Shown here: one piece after another, positions 57,219 to 64,000 of the stretch
Layout: each line of letters opens with the position of its first letter
Position numbering within the stretch: the first letter of the stretch is position 1
Source: an uncultured Eubacteriales bacterium
Lineage (GTDB): Bacteria; Bacillota; Clostridia; Christensenellales; Borkfalkiaceae
Reading direction: 5' to 3'
Assembly (NCBI GenBank): GCA_900542935.1
Contig: UQPN01000007.1
Coordinates: 1-64,000 of the forward strand
Length of the DNA: 64,000 nucleotides
Translations under genes and position numbers: made by a program
Notes under the pieces: generated by a model
Databases searched by the model: none
Told to the model about the DNA's origin: nothing
What the model saw: the letters and a program-made list of their open reading frames with translations, nothing else

Positions 57219-58520
57219 ATGTTCGTAAAATCGGCGATAAAATATTTCTTTTTATCTTTCTTTTCTAATCCGCTTGCGGAAGAAAGCAGGCGGCGCGGTT
57301 TGTGGCAGGGGATTTTGTCCTTTCTGCTGGGACTGGCGTTGTTTTGCTGCGGTTTAACCGCGGGCAGCGCGGCTTCGTTTTCGCCGTTGTATAAAAAAGC
57401 GGGAAGCTTCCGCGAATTTTTGTATAAGGCGGCGGACAATGCGGTAACGACGGAGGTGAAAGACGGCAAGGCGCGCGCAAGCATCCGCGGCGAAAACGAC
57501 GCGGCGATCGATACGTTCGCAAACGATGCCGACGCCGCGGTATATTCGCTGAACGGATATAACCTGATTATCGATACGCGCGACGAAGCGACGACTTATA
57601 ACGATTTTACGCTGACTTACGTATTGAACGGAAAGGAATATTCCGCCGAAGAATGGAGAAGTTTAAGCGAAAAGGAAAAGAAAAATTATTCCGTGAAGGT
57701 GAACTATTCTTCTTCCGCGCTTGTGCTTACCAAGGAAAAAGCGGAGGGCTACGCAGCGTGGATACTCGGCGCGGAATGCGATGATAAAGCGGCGAAAGAA
57801 AAATGCCGCGCGCTTTTGAACGACGCGGGAGAGCTTCCCGAAAAAAATTACAACGCGGCGTACGAATTGTACGTTTCGGCGTATTATTCCGACCTTTCTA
57901 AGATCGAGCGGTACGGCAAGGCGCCCACGATGCGTTCGTATTACATGAACACGTATCTTGCCGCGGATAAAAACGGCGATTTAAAATACGATAACTTCGT
58001 GGTGATTCTGCAAAATATTTATTTTTGTTATTTCACTACCGATTCCGGCGTAACGGTAAGCGTGAACGGTTATTTTAAAGATATGCCCGATCTCACGGCG
58101 GATTCGCCCGCGGGGTATGACGAGTTGTTTTCGGCAATGCACGCCGCTTCTTCCGATATCGTCGCCGTAAATTACTTTTTGTATCTCGTGCGCGTGGCGA
58201 TGTTTGCGCTGATCGCGTGGATCGTTTCGTCGCTGTTGATTTCCGTATGCGGCTGGATAGGCAGATGCGCGGACCTGAAGGAATACGGCTCGGCGTTTAA
58301 AAGTTTCGCTACGTTCTGGCTGGTTTCGGGCGTAACGGCGGCGATCGCTTCGTTTGTCGGTTCGTTTTTCCTTTCCCGCACGGCCGGTTTCTGGCTTGGC
58401 GCGGGTTTATATATCGGGCTTGCCGTGTTCCGCGCCATAGAGCAAAATATTTACGTTTTTGCAAAGCGCAGAAAGGAAGCGCGCGAAGAGGCGGAAGAAG
58501 AAAAGATGGATTCCGATTAA
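57219..58520 (+). CDS. Hypothetical membrane protein with extracytoplasmic domain
   Basis: A 433-residue membrane protein that I cannot assign. It has one N-terminal helix (about 31-50), an extracytoplasmic domain of some 270 residues rich in Tyr, Lys and Asp, and three helices near the C-terminus (about 322-345, 363-385, 390-412), ending in a very charged tail. It follows GH3 by 75 bp with GGAGG before the ATG. DUF1189-like proteins beside sugar transporters share this layout, which is only a suggestion. Confidence 0.6.
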   Translation: MFVKSAIKYFFLSFFSNPLAEESRRRGLWQGILSFLLGLALFCCGLTAGSAASFSPLYKKAGSFREFLYKAADNAVTTEVKDGKARASIRGENDAAIDTFANDADAAVYSLNGYNLIIDTRDEATTYNDFTLTYVLNGKEYSAEEWRSLSEKEKKNYSVKVNYSSSALVLTKEKAEGYAAWILGAECDDKAAKEKCRALLNDAGELPEKNYNAAYELYVSAYYSDLSKIERYGKAPTMRSYYMNTYLAADKNGDLKYDNFVVILQNIYFCYFTTDSGVTVSVNGYFKDMPDLTADSPAGYDELFSAMHAASSDIVAVNYFLYLVRVAMFALIAWIVSSLLISVCGWIGRCADLKEYGSAFKSFATFWLVSGVTAAIASFVGSFFLSRTAGFWLGAGLYIGLAVFRAIEQNIYVFAKRRKEAREEAEEEKMDSD

Positions 58521-58547
58521 ACGCGGAATACGCGGAAGGAGGTATTC

Positions 58548-59372
58548 ATGTCGGGAAATAAACAGGAAAATACGGAACTGCAATACGAAGCGGAACGCGA
58601 CTATGTAAAAAGATTTATTGCCGAACAGTACGTCAGCCGCGGGTACTATATTCACTTTCATCGGAACATCGAAATTTACGGCGTGGTGAAAGGCGAAGTT
58701 TACGTTACCATCGCAGGCGAAAGCTGTACTTTGAAAGAAGGTCAGATTGCGGTAATCAACGGCTTTGAAAGCCACAGCTACGAAATCGACGGCGAGGCGG
58801 AAATTTTTTATTTTCACGTGGGAACGGATTACGTACGCGATTTCAAGCAGCTGTATCCGAACCGGAAATTGCCGAGATGGCTGCTCGAACGCAAGCAGAA
58901 CGCAACCATTATCTCGCAAATCAAAAAAGTGATGACAAGCGGCGGAAAGTGGTCGGATTTAAAGAAAACGGGTTTCGTATGCTCTCTTTTTGCGGATATC
59001 ATTGATTTTTACGGACTGATCTCCTCGGTGCCCGCTACGGAAAGCGATAACGATCTTGTTTCGCAGGCAGTGCAATACATTTACGAGCATTATGCCGAGG
59101 ATCTTACGCTGGAAACGCTTTCCCGGCACTTTTTCATGTCGCCGAAAGTTTTTTCCCGCAGAATTTCAAAAGGAATCAACTGCGATTTGCGCATTTTTGT
59201 AAACGACGTACGCATACAAAAAGCCGTGCAGCTGTTGCATATGCCTGAAAATAAAGCCCGATCGGTGGCAGACGTGGCGTTTTCCTGCGGGTTCAACAAT
59301 ATGGTAACGTTTTACCGCAGCTATAAACGGAATTTCTGTTATAAAAAACTTCCGAAACCGGAAGCGGATTAA
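58548..59372 (+). CDS. AraC-family regulator with cupin sensor domain
   Basis: A 274-residue transcription factor. The N-terminal cupin (about 30-95; EVYVTIAGESCTLKEGQIAV) binds a sugar, and the C-terminal AraC-type double HTH (about 165-270; LTLETLSRHFFMSPKVFSRR and ADVAFSCGFNNMVTFYRSYK) binds DNA. It closes the unit with GH3 and stands just before the GH43 gene, so it is the likely activator of the sugar genes on both sides. GAAGGAGG lies before the ATG. Confidence 0.92.
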   Translation: MSGNKQENTELQYEAERDYVKRFIAEQYVSRGYYIHFHRNIEIYGVVKGEVYVTIAGESCTLKEGQIAVINGFESHSYEIDGEAEIFYFHVGTDYVRDFKQLYPNRKLPRWLLERKQNATIISQIKKVMTSGGKWSDLKKTGFVCSLFADIIDFYGLISSVPATESDNDLVSQAVQYIYEHYAEDLTLETLSRHFFMSPKVFSRRISKGINCDLRIFVNDVRIQKAVQLLHMPENKARSVADVAFSCGFNNMVTFYRSYKRNFCYKKLPKPEAD

Positions 59373-59387
59373 TATAAACGAATCAGC

Positions 59388-59420
59388 AATCGCCGGAAAC
59401 AATCGATTCCGGCGATTTTT
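59388..59420 (+). terminator. Terminator after the AraC gene
   Basis: An 11-bp stem (59388-59398 with 59407-59417) followed by T residues. Confidence 0.85.
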
Positions 59421-59445
59421 GTAACAAAACAACGGACTTTTGATA

Positions 59446-59474
59446 TTGATTTTTTCACGGAAAAGAATTATAAT
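59446..59474 (+). promoter_or_regulatory. Promoter of the GH43/lipoprotein unit
   Basis: TTGATT (59446), 17 bp and a perfect TATAAT (59469), giving a leader of about 140 nt. Confidence 0.75.
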
Positions 59475-59565
59475 ATAAACGAGAAGAAAGAAAAGGCGTT
59501 TTCCTTACGGAACAAAACCGATCGGGATGCCTGAAAGCAAAAACGCCGAAACAACCGGTTGTTTA

Positions 59566-59598
59566 TTGCTGCTTGTGTAAAATAAACACAAGCAGCAA
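59566..59598 (+). promoter_or_regulatory. Perfect 13-bp hairpin in the GH43 leader
   Basis: TTGCTGCTTGTGT pairs with ACACAAGCAGCAA (59566-59578 with 59586-59598) around a 7-nt loop, 12 nt before the GGAGG site. There is no T run, so it is not a terminator. It may stabilise the mRNA or be an operator on DNA. Confidence 0.6.
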
Positions 59599-59620
59599 CA
59601 GAAATTTATGGAGGATTGTG

Positions 59621-61588
59621 ATGAAGAAGAAAATCACGGCAATGTTGTTGGCTGCCACCGTAGGCACGGGACTTGCGTTTTCCGCATGTTCTTCCGCTTC
59701 GGGGGCTACTTATTACGAAGTATCCGATTATCAGGGTACTACGTACGACGAAAGCGGACGCACAAAGTACAATAAGGCGCTGTTCTATGCGAATTATCAG
59801 CAGTACGGCAATCCCGATCCGTTCGTTCTCGATAACACTTCGCGCGACGGCTACTATTATCTGTATGCTACGGAAGCGTATATGCGCGCATGGCGTTCGG
59901 AAAATCTGACGGATTGGGAAGATGTGGGTACCACGCTGAACGCGGGACTCACGGGGACGGACGTGGATCAAGCGATTACTCAGGACGTCTGGGCAAGCGA
60001 AGTTGTGTACGACGAAACAACGAAGACGTATTATATGTATTTCAGCGCTTCGCCCGCGGCGGATAATTCCGTACAATACGGCGGCGGGGCGTACGGTGCG
60101 ATGAGCGAAAGCCTTCATTCGAAATACAATATGTACGTGGCATCTTCCTCTTCGCCCGCAGGGCCTTTCAATTTAATCGATTTCACGAACCCCGAAAGCT
60201 GCGGCGAGGGCAACGTGCACGATTACAATACTACCGCGGGGATCGCCATCACCGATGAAAACCGCGACGATTATAAAACGACGGTAGAACAGGACGGCGT
60301 GGAATACGCGCGCGCTTTCCCGCAGTATTATGCGAAGTATCTCGCGTTTGATCCCGAGGATTTCATTTACGCGTACGAGCACGCATACGATTCCGAAAAT
60401 TATTCGTTGCCCATGATTTTGAACGGCGGCACGCTGGCCTCCATCGATCCGCATCCGTATGTCGATCCCGATACGAATCGGAAATATCTGTATATCGTGT
60501 GCGATAAAGCGGCGGGGCAGGTAGGTATTGCCGTAATGGAAATGGAAAACTGGCTGAAACCGAAGTGGGATACCTTCCGTTTTATTGCGCACCCCTGCTA
60601 TTATACGGTGGAAGATTATCTGAAATTTAACCGCGATAACGAAAGAGTTGCGCGCGTTACCTACGAAAACAGCGGCAACACGATTAACGAAGGTCCTGCC
60701 GTCATGAAGCACAACGGCAAGTATTATCTTTCGTTTTCCGTAAACTCATACGGTACAAGCGATTACCAGATCGGTCAGGCTGTTGCGGACAGCCCCCTCG
60801 GTCCGTTCCGCAAACTCACGGAAGAAGAGGGCGGTTTGTTGCTCAGCGCGCTGGCGGTAGAAAGTCAGCCCGCAGGAGAAACTTCCACGCAGGCGCCTTC
60901 CGGCACGGGACATCACAGCTTTGTAACCGCGGGGAATCAGACGTTTATCGTATATCATCGCCACAGAGATTACGAAACGGCGGGCGCGGACAGATATACC
61001 GCGATTGATGAAATTAAATGGATAAAGAATAAAGACGGGCTGGACGTAATGTATGCGAACGGACCTACCGATTCCGTGCAGCCGCTGCCCGAGACGTATT
61101 CGAAATATAAAAACATCGCAGGCGAAGCGACGGTTACCGCCGATACCGGGGCTACGGACGTAGGCGCGCTGACGGACGGACTTTTAAGTATGCAGAAAAT
61201 GTTCGGTTTTGCCGATTTCGTAAAAGAAACCGCAATTACGAAAACCACCTCGTTTACGTTTGATTTTGCCGAAGCGAAAACCATCCGCGCGTTGATGATT
61301 TACAATTCGAAAGACGTCGAAGCCATGTTCCTTAATGCCAGAGTGGAATTTACCTGCGAACAGGCGGACGGTACGACGATAACGAAAGTGATTAAAAATA
61401 TTGCGTTCGATGCAGATCAGTATTGCAGCAAGAGCGAATTTTCGGGCAAATATACCTATATCATGTCCGGAGCCGCAGCGGTAAGCGAATTCAACGAACT
61501 GAAAGCGAAGTCCGTGAAAATAACGGTGAGCGTGCCCGAAGGGCAGGAGAAAGTCGGTTTATCCGAAATCCGTATTCTGGGGAGATGA
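59621..61588 (+). CDS. GH43-family lipoprotein with discoidin-like C-terminus
   Basis: A 655-residue lipoprotein (lipobox AFSAC, Cys23) displayed outside the cell. The first 500 residues are a five-bladed propeller of the GH43 type: NPDPFVL holds the base Asp66, SIDPHPYVD the pKa-modulating Asp, and NEGPAVMKHNGKYYLSFS the acid Glu. Such enzymes are arabinofuranosidases or beta-xylosidases. A C-terminal domain of about 150 residues (NIAGEATVTAD ... LSEIRILG) is of the discoidin/CBM32 kind and would hold the enzyme on the glycan. ATG 59621 follows GGAGG; the gene is first in a unit of three lipoprotein genes. Confidence 0.88.
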   Translation: MKKKITAMLLAATVGTGLAFSACSSASGATYYEVSDYQGTTYDESGRTKYNKALFYANYQQYGNPDPFVLDNTSRDGYYYLYATEAYMRAWRSENLTDWEDVGTTLNAGLTGTDVDQAITQDVWASEVVYDETTKTYYMYFSASPAADNSVQYGGGAYGAMSESLHSKYNMYVASSSSPAGPFNLIDFTNPESCGEGNVHDYNTTAGIAITDENRDDYKTTVEQDGVEYARAFPQYYAKYLAFDPEDFIYAYEHAYDSENYSLPMILNGGTLASIDPHPYVDPDTNRKYLYIVCDKAAGQVGIAVMEMENWLKPKWDTFRFIAHPCYYTVEDYLKFNRDNERVARVTYENSGNTINEGPAVMKHNGKYYLSFSVNSYGTSDYQIGQAVADSPLGPFRKLTEEEGGLLLSALAVESQPAGETSTQAPSGTGHHSFVTAGNQTFIVYHRHRDYETAGADRYTAIDEIKWIKNKDGLDVMYANGPTDSVQPLPETYSKYKNIAGEATVTADTGATDVGALTDGLLSMQKMFGFADFVKETAITKTTSFTFDFAEAKTIRALMIYNSKDVEAMFLNARVEFTCEQADGTTITKVIKNIAFDADQYCSKSEFSGKYTYIMSGAAAVSEFNELKAKSVKITVSVPEGQEKVGLSEIRILGR

Positions 61589-61593
61589 AGAAG

Positions 61594-62664
61594 ATGAAAA
61601 ACAACAAGAAATTATCCGCAATGCTTGCATGCGCGCTTATTTCCTCGTGCGTAGCCGTTACGTTCGGCTCGTGCGGGGGCGGCGAAGCGAAAGATACCTA
61701 CGTACCCGACGAAAAACCTTACCGCTGGGCTAATACGCCCGCTGTACAGGCGGAAATGGACGAGGGCGTAAAGATTGACGGCGAATTTAACGACAGCGTA
61801 TACGAAAATATCAATTGGCTGGACGCTATCGACCGCCCGGACAGCGAGAAAACTTCGATAATCCGCGTGGGCACCGCAATTACGGCTAAGGGCGTGTATA
61901 TCGCCGTAGACGTGGAAGAAACCGGTTCGAGAATTTATGTAAACCCGAATCGCGCCAGCTATTGCAACAGCTGTATCGAATTGTATATGGATATGGCAAG
62001 CGAAACGGATTTGACGAAGAAAACGTTTGAGCTGGACCTTATGGCGAACGGCGATTTTTCCGTCCGCAGCCGCGTTCCCGCCAGATGGGATTGGAAATCC
62101 GCTTACGCGCCGAACGATATCGCCCCGATAGCCGCAGCGAAAACGAAGGGCGGCAAAGTAAACTCGGATACCTGCTACGGATATTCGTACGAAGTATTTC
62201 TTTCGAAAGGCTATCTCGAAAAAATGGGTTACGAATTTTCAGAAGAAATGGAAATCGCGCTCAATCCGGTGCATATCATTTCGCTTGATTATAATCAAAC
62301 GAATCATCAGCTTGCCCGCGTTTATTCGCAATGGATGGCCGATTATTCGGATAATTACGACTGGGGCAAACCGAATACCTGGCTGACGTTCGGTAAAAAC
62401 GGCTTGCAGACTTACAAAATCAACGTAACCGTAACGGGCGATAAAACGTTGGGCTCTATCGTCGGGGTGAACGGAAAGAACGAAATTTTCAAAGGGCACA
62501 ACGGCGAACTGAAGATTTTTTGTCTGAACGGTTCCAAGCTTACGAAGCTTACCGTAAACGGCGAAAACGCACTGGAAAAAGTACGTTGGGCGGGCGACGT
62601 AGGAGTTCTTACTCTTGCAAATCCCACGGCGGACGTAGCGGTGGAAGCCGAATTCGCAAAATAA
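61594..62664 (+). CDS. Lipoprotein with CBM9/DOMON-like carbohydrate-binding domain
   Basis: A 356-residue lipoprotein (lipobox TFGSC, about Cys26). The main domain (about 40-270) is of the CBM9-like/DOMON type: VKIDGEFNDSVYENINWLDA opens it, and SCIELYMDMASE and KKTFELDLMANGDF follow as in sugar-binding family 9 domains. The last 80 residues are a small beta domain. It probably binds glycan and helps the GH43 enzyme encoded just upstream. The GH43 stop overlaps an ATG at 61585, but GGGGAG is better spaced for ATG 61594, which I chose. Confidence 0.75.
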   Translation: MKNNKKLSAMLACALISSCVAVTFGSCGGGEAKDTYVPDEKPYRWANTPAVQAEMDEGVKIDGEFNDSVYENINWLDAIDRPDSEKTSIIRVGTAITAKGVYIAVDVEETGSRIYVNPNRASYCNSCIELYMDMASETDLTKKTFELDLMANGDFSVRSRVPARWDWKSAYAPNDIAPIAAAKTKGGKVNSDTCYGYSYEVFLSKGYLEKMGYEFSEEMEIALNPVHIISLDYNQTNHQLARVYSQWMADYSDNYDWGKPNTWLTFGKNGLQTYKINVTVTGDKTLGSIVGVNGKNEIFKGHNGELKIFCLNGSKLTKLTVNGENALEKVRWAGDVGVLTLANPTADVAVEAEFAK

Positions 62665-62738
62665 AATAAGCAGGTAAAAATTGTAAAAAATATTTCGTTG
62701 TAAAACGATAAAAAATTCAAGGAAGGAAGGAAAAAGAA

Positions 62739-64000
62739 ATGAGAAAAAACAAACTGATCGGATCTGTAGCGGCTGCAATGATGCTTGCGTTGGCGATGGG
62801 CGGTTTTTCCGCCTGCGACGGCGACAACGGACACGTACATGAGTACACGAAGTGGGCATATAACGATACGCAGCACTGGAAAGTATGCGAAGCGGACGGC
62901 GCAGAGAGCACGCATATCGATCACTTCTTCAATGCGGAAGACGATTATAAGTGCGAATGCGGCGCGCAGCACACGCACGTATACGAATGGAAGCATAATG
63001 ACGAGTATCATTGGCAGGAATGTGCCGACGGCTTCAAAACCCGCAAAGCGACGCACTCTTTCAATGATGACGGCGTTTGCGAATGCGGCGCAACGATGGC
63101 GATGACGGAAGTGCGCGGCTCTTTGAAAATTTACAATGACGGGGCTCTTGAAACCGATTATGAGGGCGTAACGCTTACTCTTACCGACGTAGCCGACAAT
63201 ACGACCGTAAAAATCAATCCTACGTTCAATACCGACGGCACGTATTCTTTCAAAATTCCTCAGAGCGAAAAAGCGTACACTCTCACGATTACGAAAAACG
63301 GATATATCAGCGATTCCATAGCGTTTAACGCAACAAACGGCACGCTGCGCGACGCGAAGCTGGTGTATATCGCCTATGCTTCTACCCCCGGTATGGAAGG
63401 CTGGGGCCAAAGCGATTATTCGCAACTGGATAAAAACATTATCGGCCTGAATAACGATTTGCAATTCATTTTTTCCAAAAAAACGTATCATAAGGTTGCG
63501 TTTTCCTTAATGCTTCAAAAAGACTGGAACAGTTGGGGCAGAAACGGCAGACAGGGCGTAATTTTCCGTTTTAAAGACGGCGACGAATATAAAGGCATAG
63601 CCGCAATGCAGACGGAAGGCGAAAAGCAACTGCAGAGCGACGGGCAAACCGATTACGGCGCATGGTGGGGCCCGCAGGGCGTCGGCTTAAACGGCTCGCT
63701 CGATCTTGCGGAGGGCAGCAGCTGGGATACCTTGGTGAATTTTGCAAGCCGTACGGATTTGAAAGACGCGCTCAACGCGGGAACTTTGAAATTGACGGTG
63801 CTTCGCGACGGCGCGGTATTCTACGCGTACCTGAACGGCGAATACGTAGGATGTAAGAGCTATGCCGCCAAATATGCCGATATGGAGTGCGAAGCGGGCT
63901 TCTATTACTTCGACTTCAAGGGTTCGACGATGCGCGACTGGAGTTTTGAAGTAACCGAAGATACGGCGGAACTGGAAGCGAAAATTCCCGCGGGTTCGTT
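62739..64000 (+). CDS. Large lipoprotein with His/Trp/Cys repeats, cut by right edge
   Basis: The frame runs from ATG 62739 to the window end without a stop (420 codons). The signal ends in GGFSAC, a lipobox. Then come two repeats of about 45 residues with the pattern H-x-H-x-Y-x-x-W-x-x-N ... H-W-x-x-C ... C-x-C-G (HVHEYTKWAYNDTQHWKVCE and HTHVYEWKHNDEYHWQECAD). A beta-sandwich segment (SLKIYNDGALETDYEGVTLT) and a laminin-G/CBM-like domain follow. GGAAGGAAGG precedes the ATG. It is the third lipoprotein of the unit; its C-terminus and any catalytic domain are unseen. Confidence 0.8.
   Translation, partial: MRKNKLIGSVAAAMMLALAMGGFSACDGDNGHVHEYTKWAYNDTQHWKVCEADGAESTHIDHFFNAEDDYKCECGAQHTHVYEWKHNDEYHWQECADGFKTRKATHSFNDDGVCECGATMAMTEVRGSLKIYNDGALETDYEGVTLTLTDVADNTTVKINPTFNTDGTYSFKIPQSEKAYTLTITKNGYISDSIAFNATNGTLRDAKLVYIAYASTPGMEGWGQSDYSQLDKNIIGLNNDLQFIFSKKTYHKVAFSLMLQKDWNSWGRNGRQGVIFRFKDGDEYKGIAAMQTEGEKQLQSDGQTDYGAWWGPQGVGLNGSLDLAEGSSWDTLVNFASRTDLKDALNAGTLKLTVLRDGAVFYAYLNGEYVGCKSYAAKYADMECEAGFYYFDFKGSTMRDWSFEVTEDTAELEAKIPAGS

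Overview
The window looks like a chromosomal segment of an uncultured gut-type Clostridia (Firmicutes). The grounds are AGGAGG-type ribosome sites, promoters of the TTGACA-17-TATAAT kind, CdaA, DegV, a YerC/TrpR-like protein, FeoA/FeoA/FeoB with a FeoB-associated Cys-rich protein, and SipW-type secretion. A Christensenellales-like origin is a guess. Genes are dense and lie on both strands.

Left edge to 19 kb: the end of an L-fucose isomerase gene, then a large surface-protein locus. Two genes run leftward (a giant MBG/InlB-type surface protein broken by a frameshift, and a small cargo-like protein). A rightward block follows: two more TasA/camelysin-like cargo proteins, a SipW-like signal peptidase, a membrane-anchored McrB-like AAA+ protein, a DUF2357-like protein with a zinc ribbon, an ABC exporter pair with overlapping genes, a beta-helix surface protein and a lipoprotein. 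It ends at a strong terminator. This is my best candidate for an undescribed system: a secretion/surface-assembly locus that has taken in a McrBC-like pair.

19-36 kb: mostly housekeeping. tRNA-Ser(UGA), degV, minD, an ABC-F ATPase, a PflX-like radical SAM enzyme, metK, bioY, an amino-acid ABC importer, a YerC-like regulator, a DUF559 nuclease-like gene set in palindromic repeats, an XRE regulator, a short comEC, holA, and cdaA followed by a 34-residue remnant-like CdaR.

36-49 kb: an aspartokinase without ACT domains, an esterase, two AT-rich islands, a 215-bp tandem duplication, tcdA, an iron-uptake operon (feoA-feoA-feoB plus a Cys-rich protein) with a DtxR-like operator, and a nearby DtxR-family regulator with iron-type ligands. 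Next come a WYL regulator and tyrS. tyrS is preceded by a Tyr-rich leader peptide (6 Tyr in 8 codons) and mutually exclusive hairpins: a trp-like attenuator, unexpected where a T-box would be usual.

49-64 kb: yigZ, a cation:proton antiporter with an MgtC-like gene behind a long structured leader, then a carbohydrate region. The latter holds an ADP-ribosylglycohydrolase-family protein, a GH3 glycosidase, a membrane protein, an AraC regulator, a GH43 lipoprotein, a CBM9-like lipoprotein and a third lipoprotein cut by the right edge. Several genes (the PflX-like gene, holA, the tyrS leader peptide) have a -10 box only 6-7 nt before the ATG, so leaderless mRNAs are likely in this organism.
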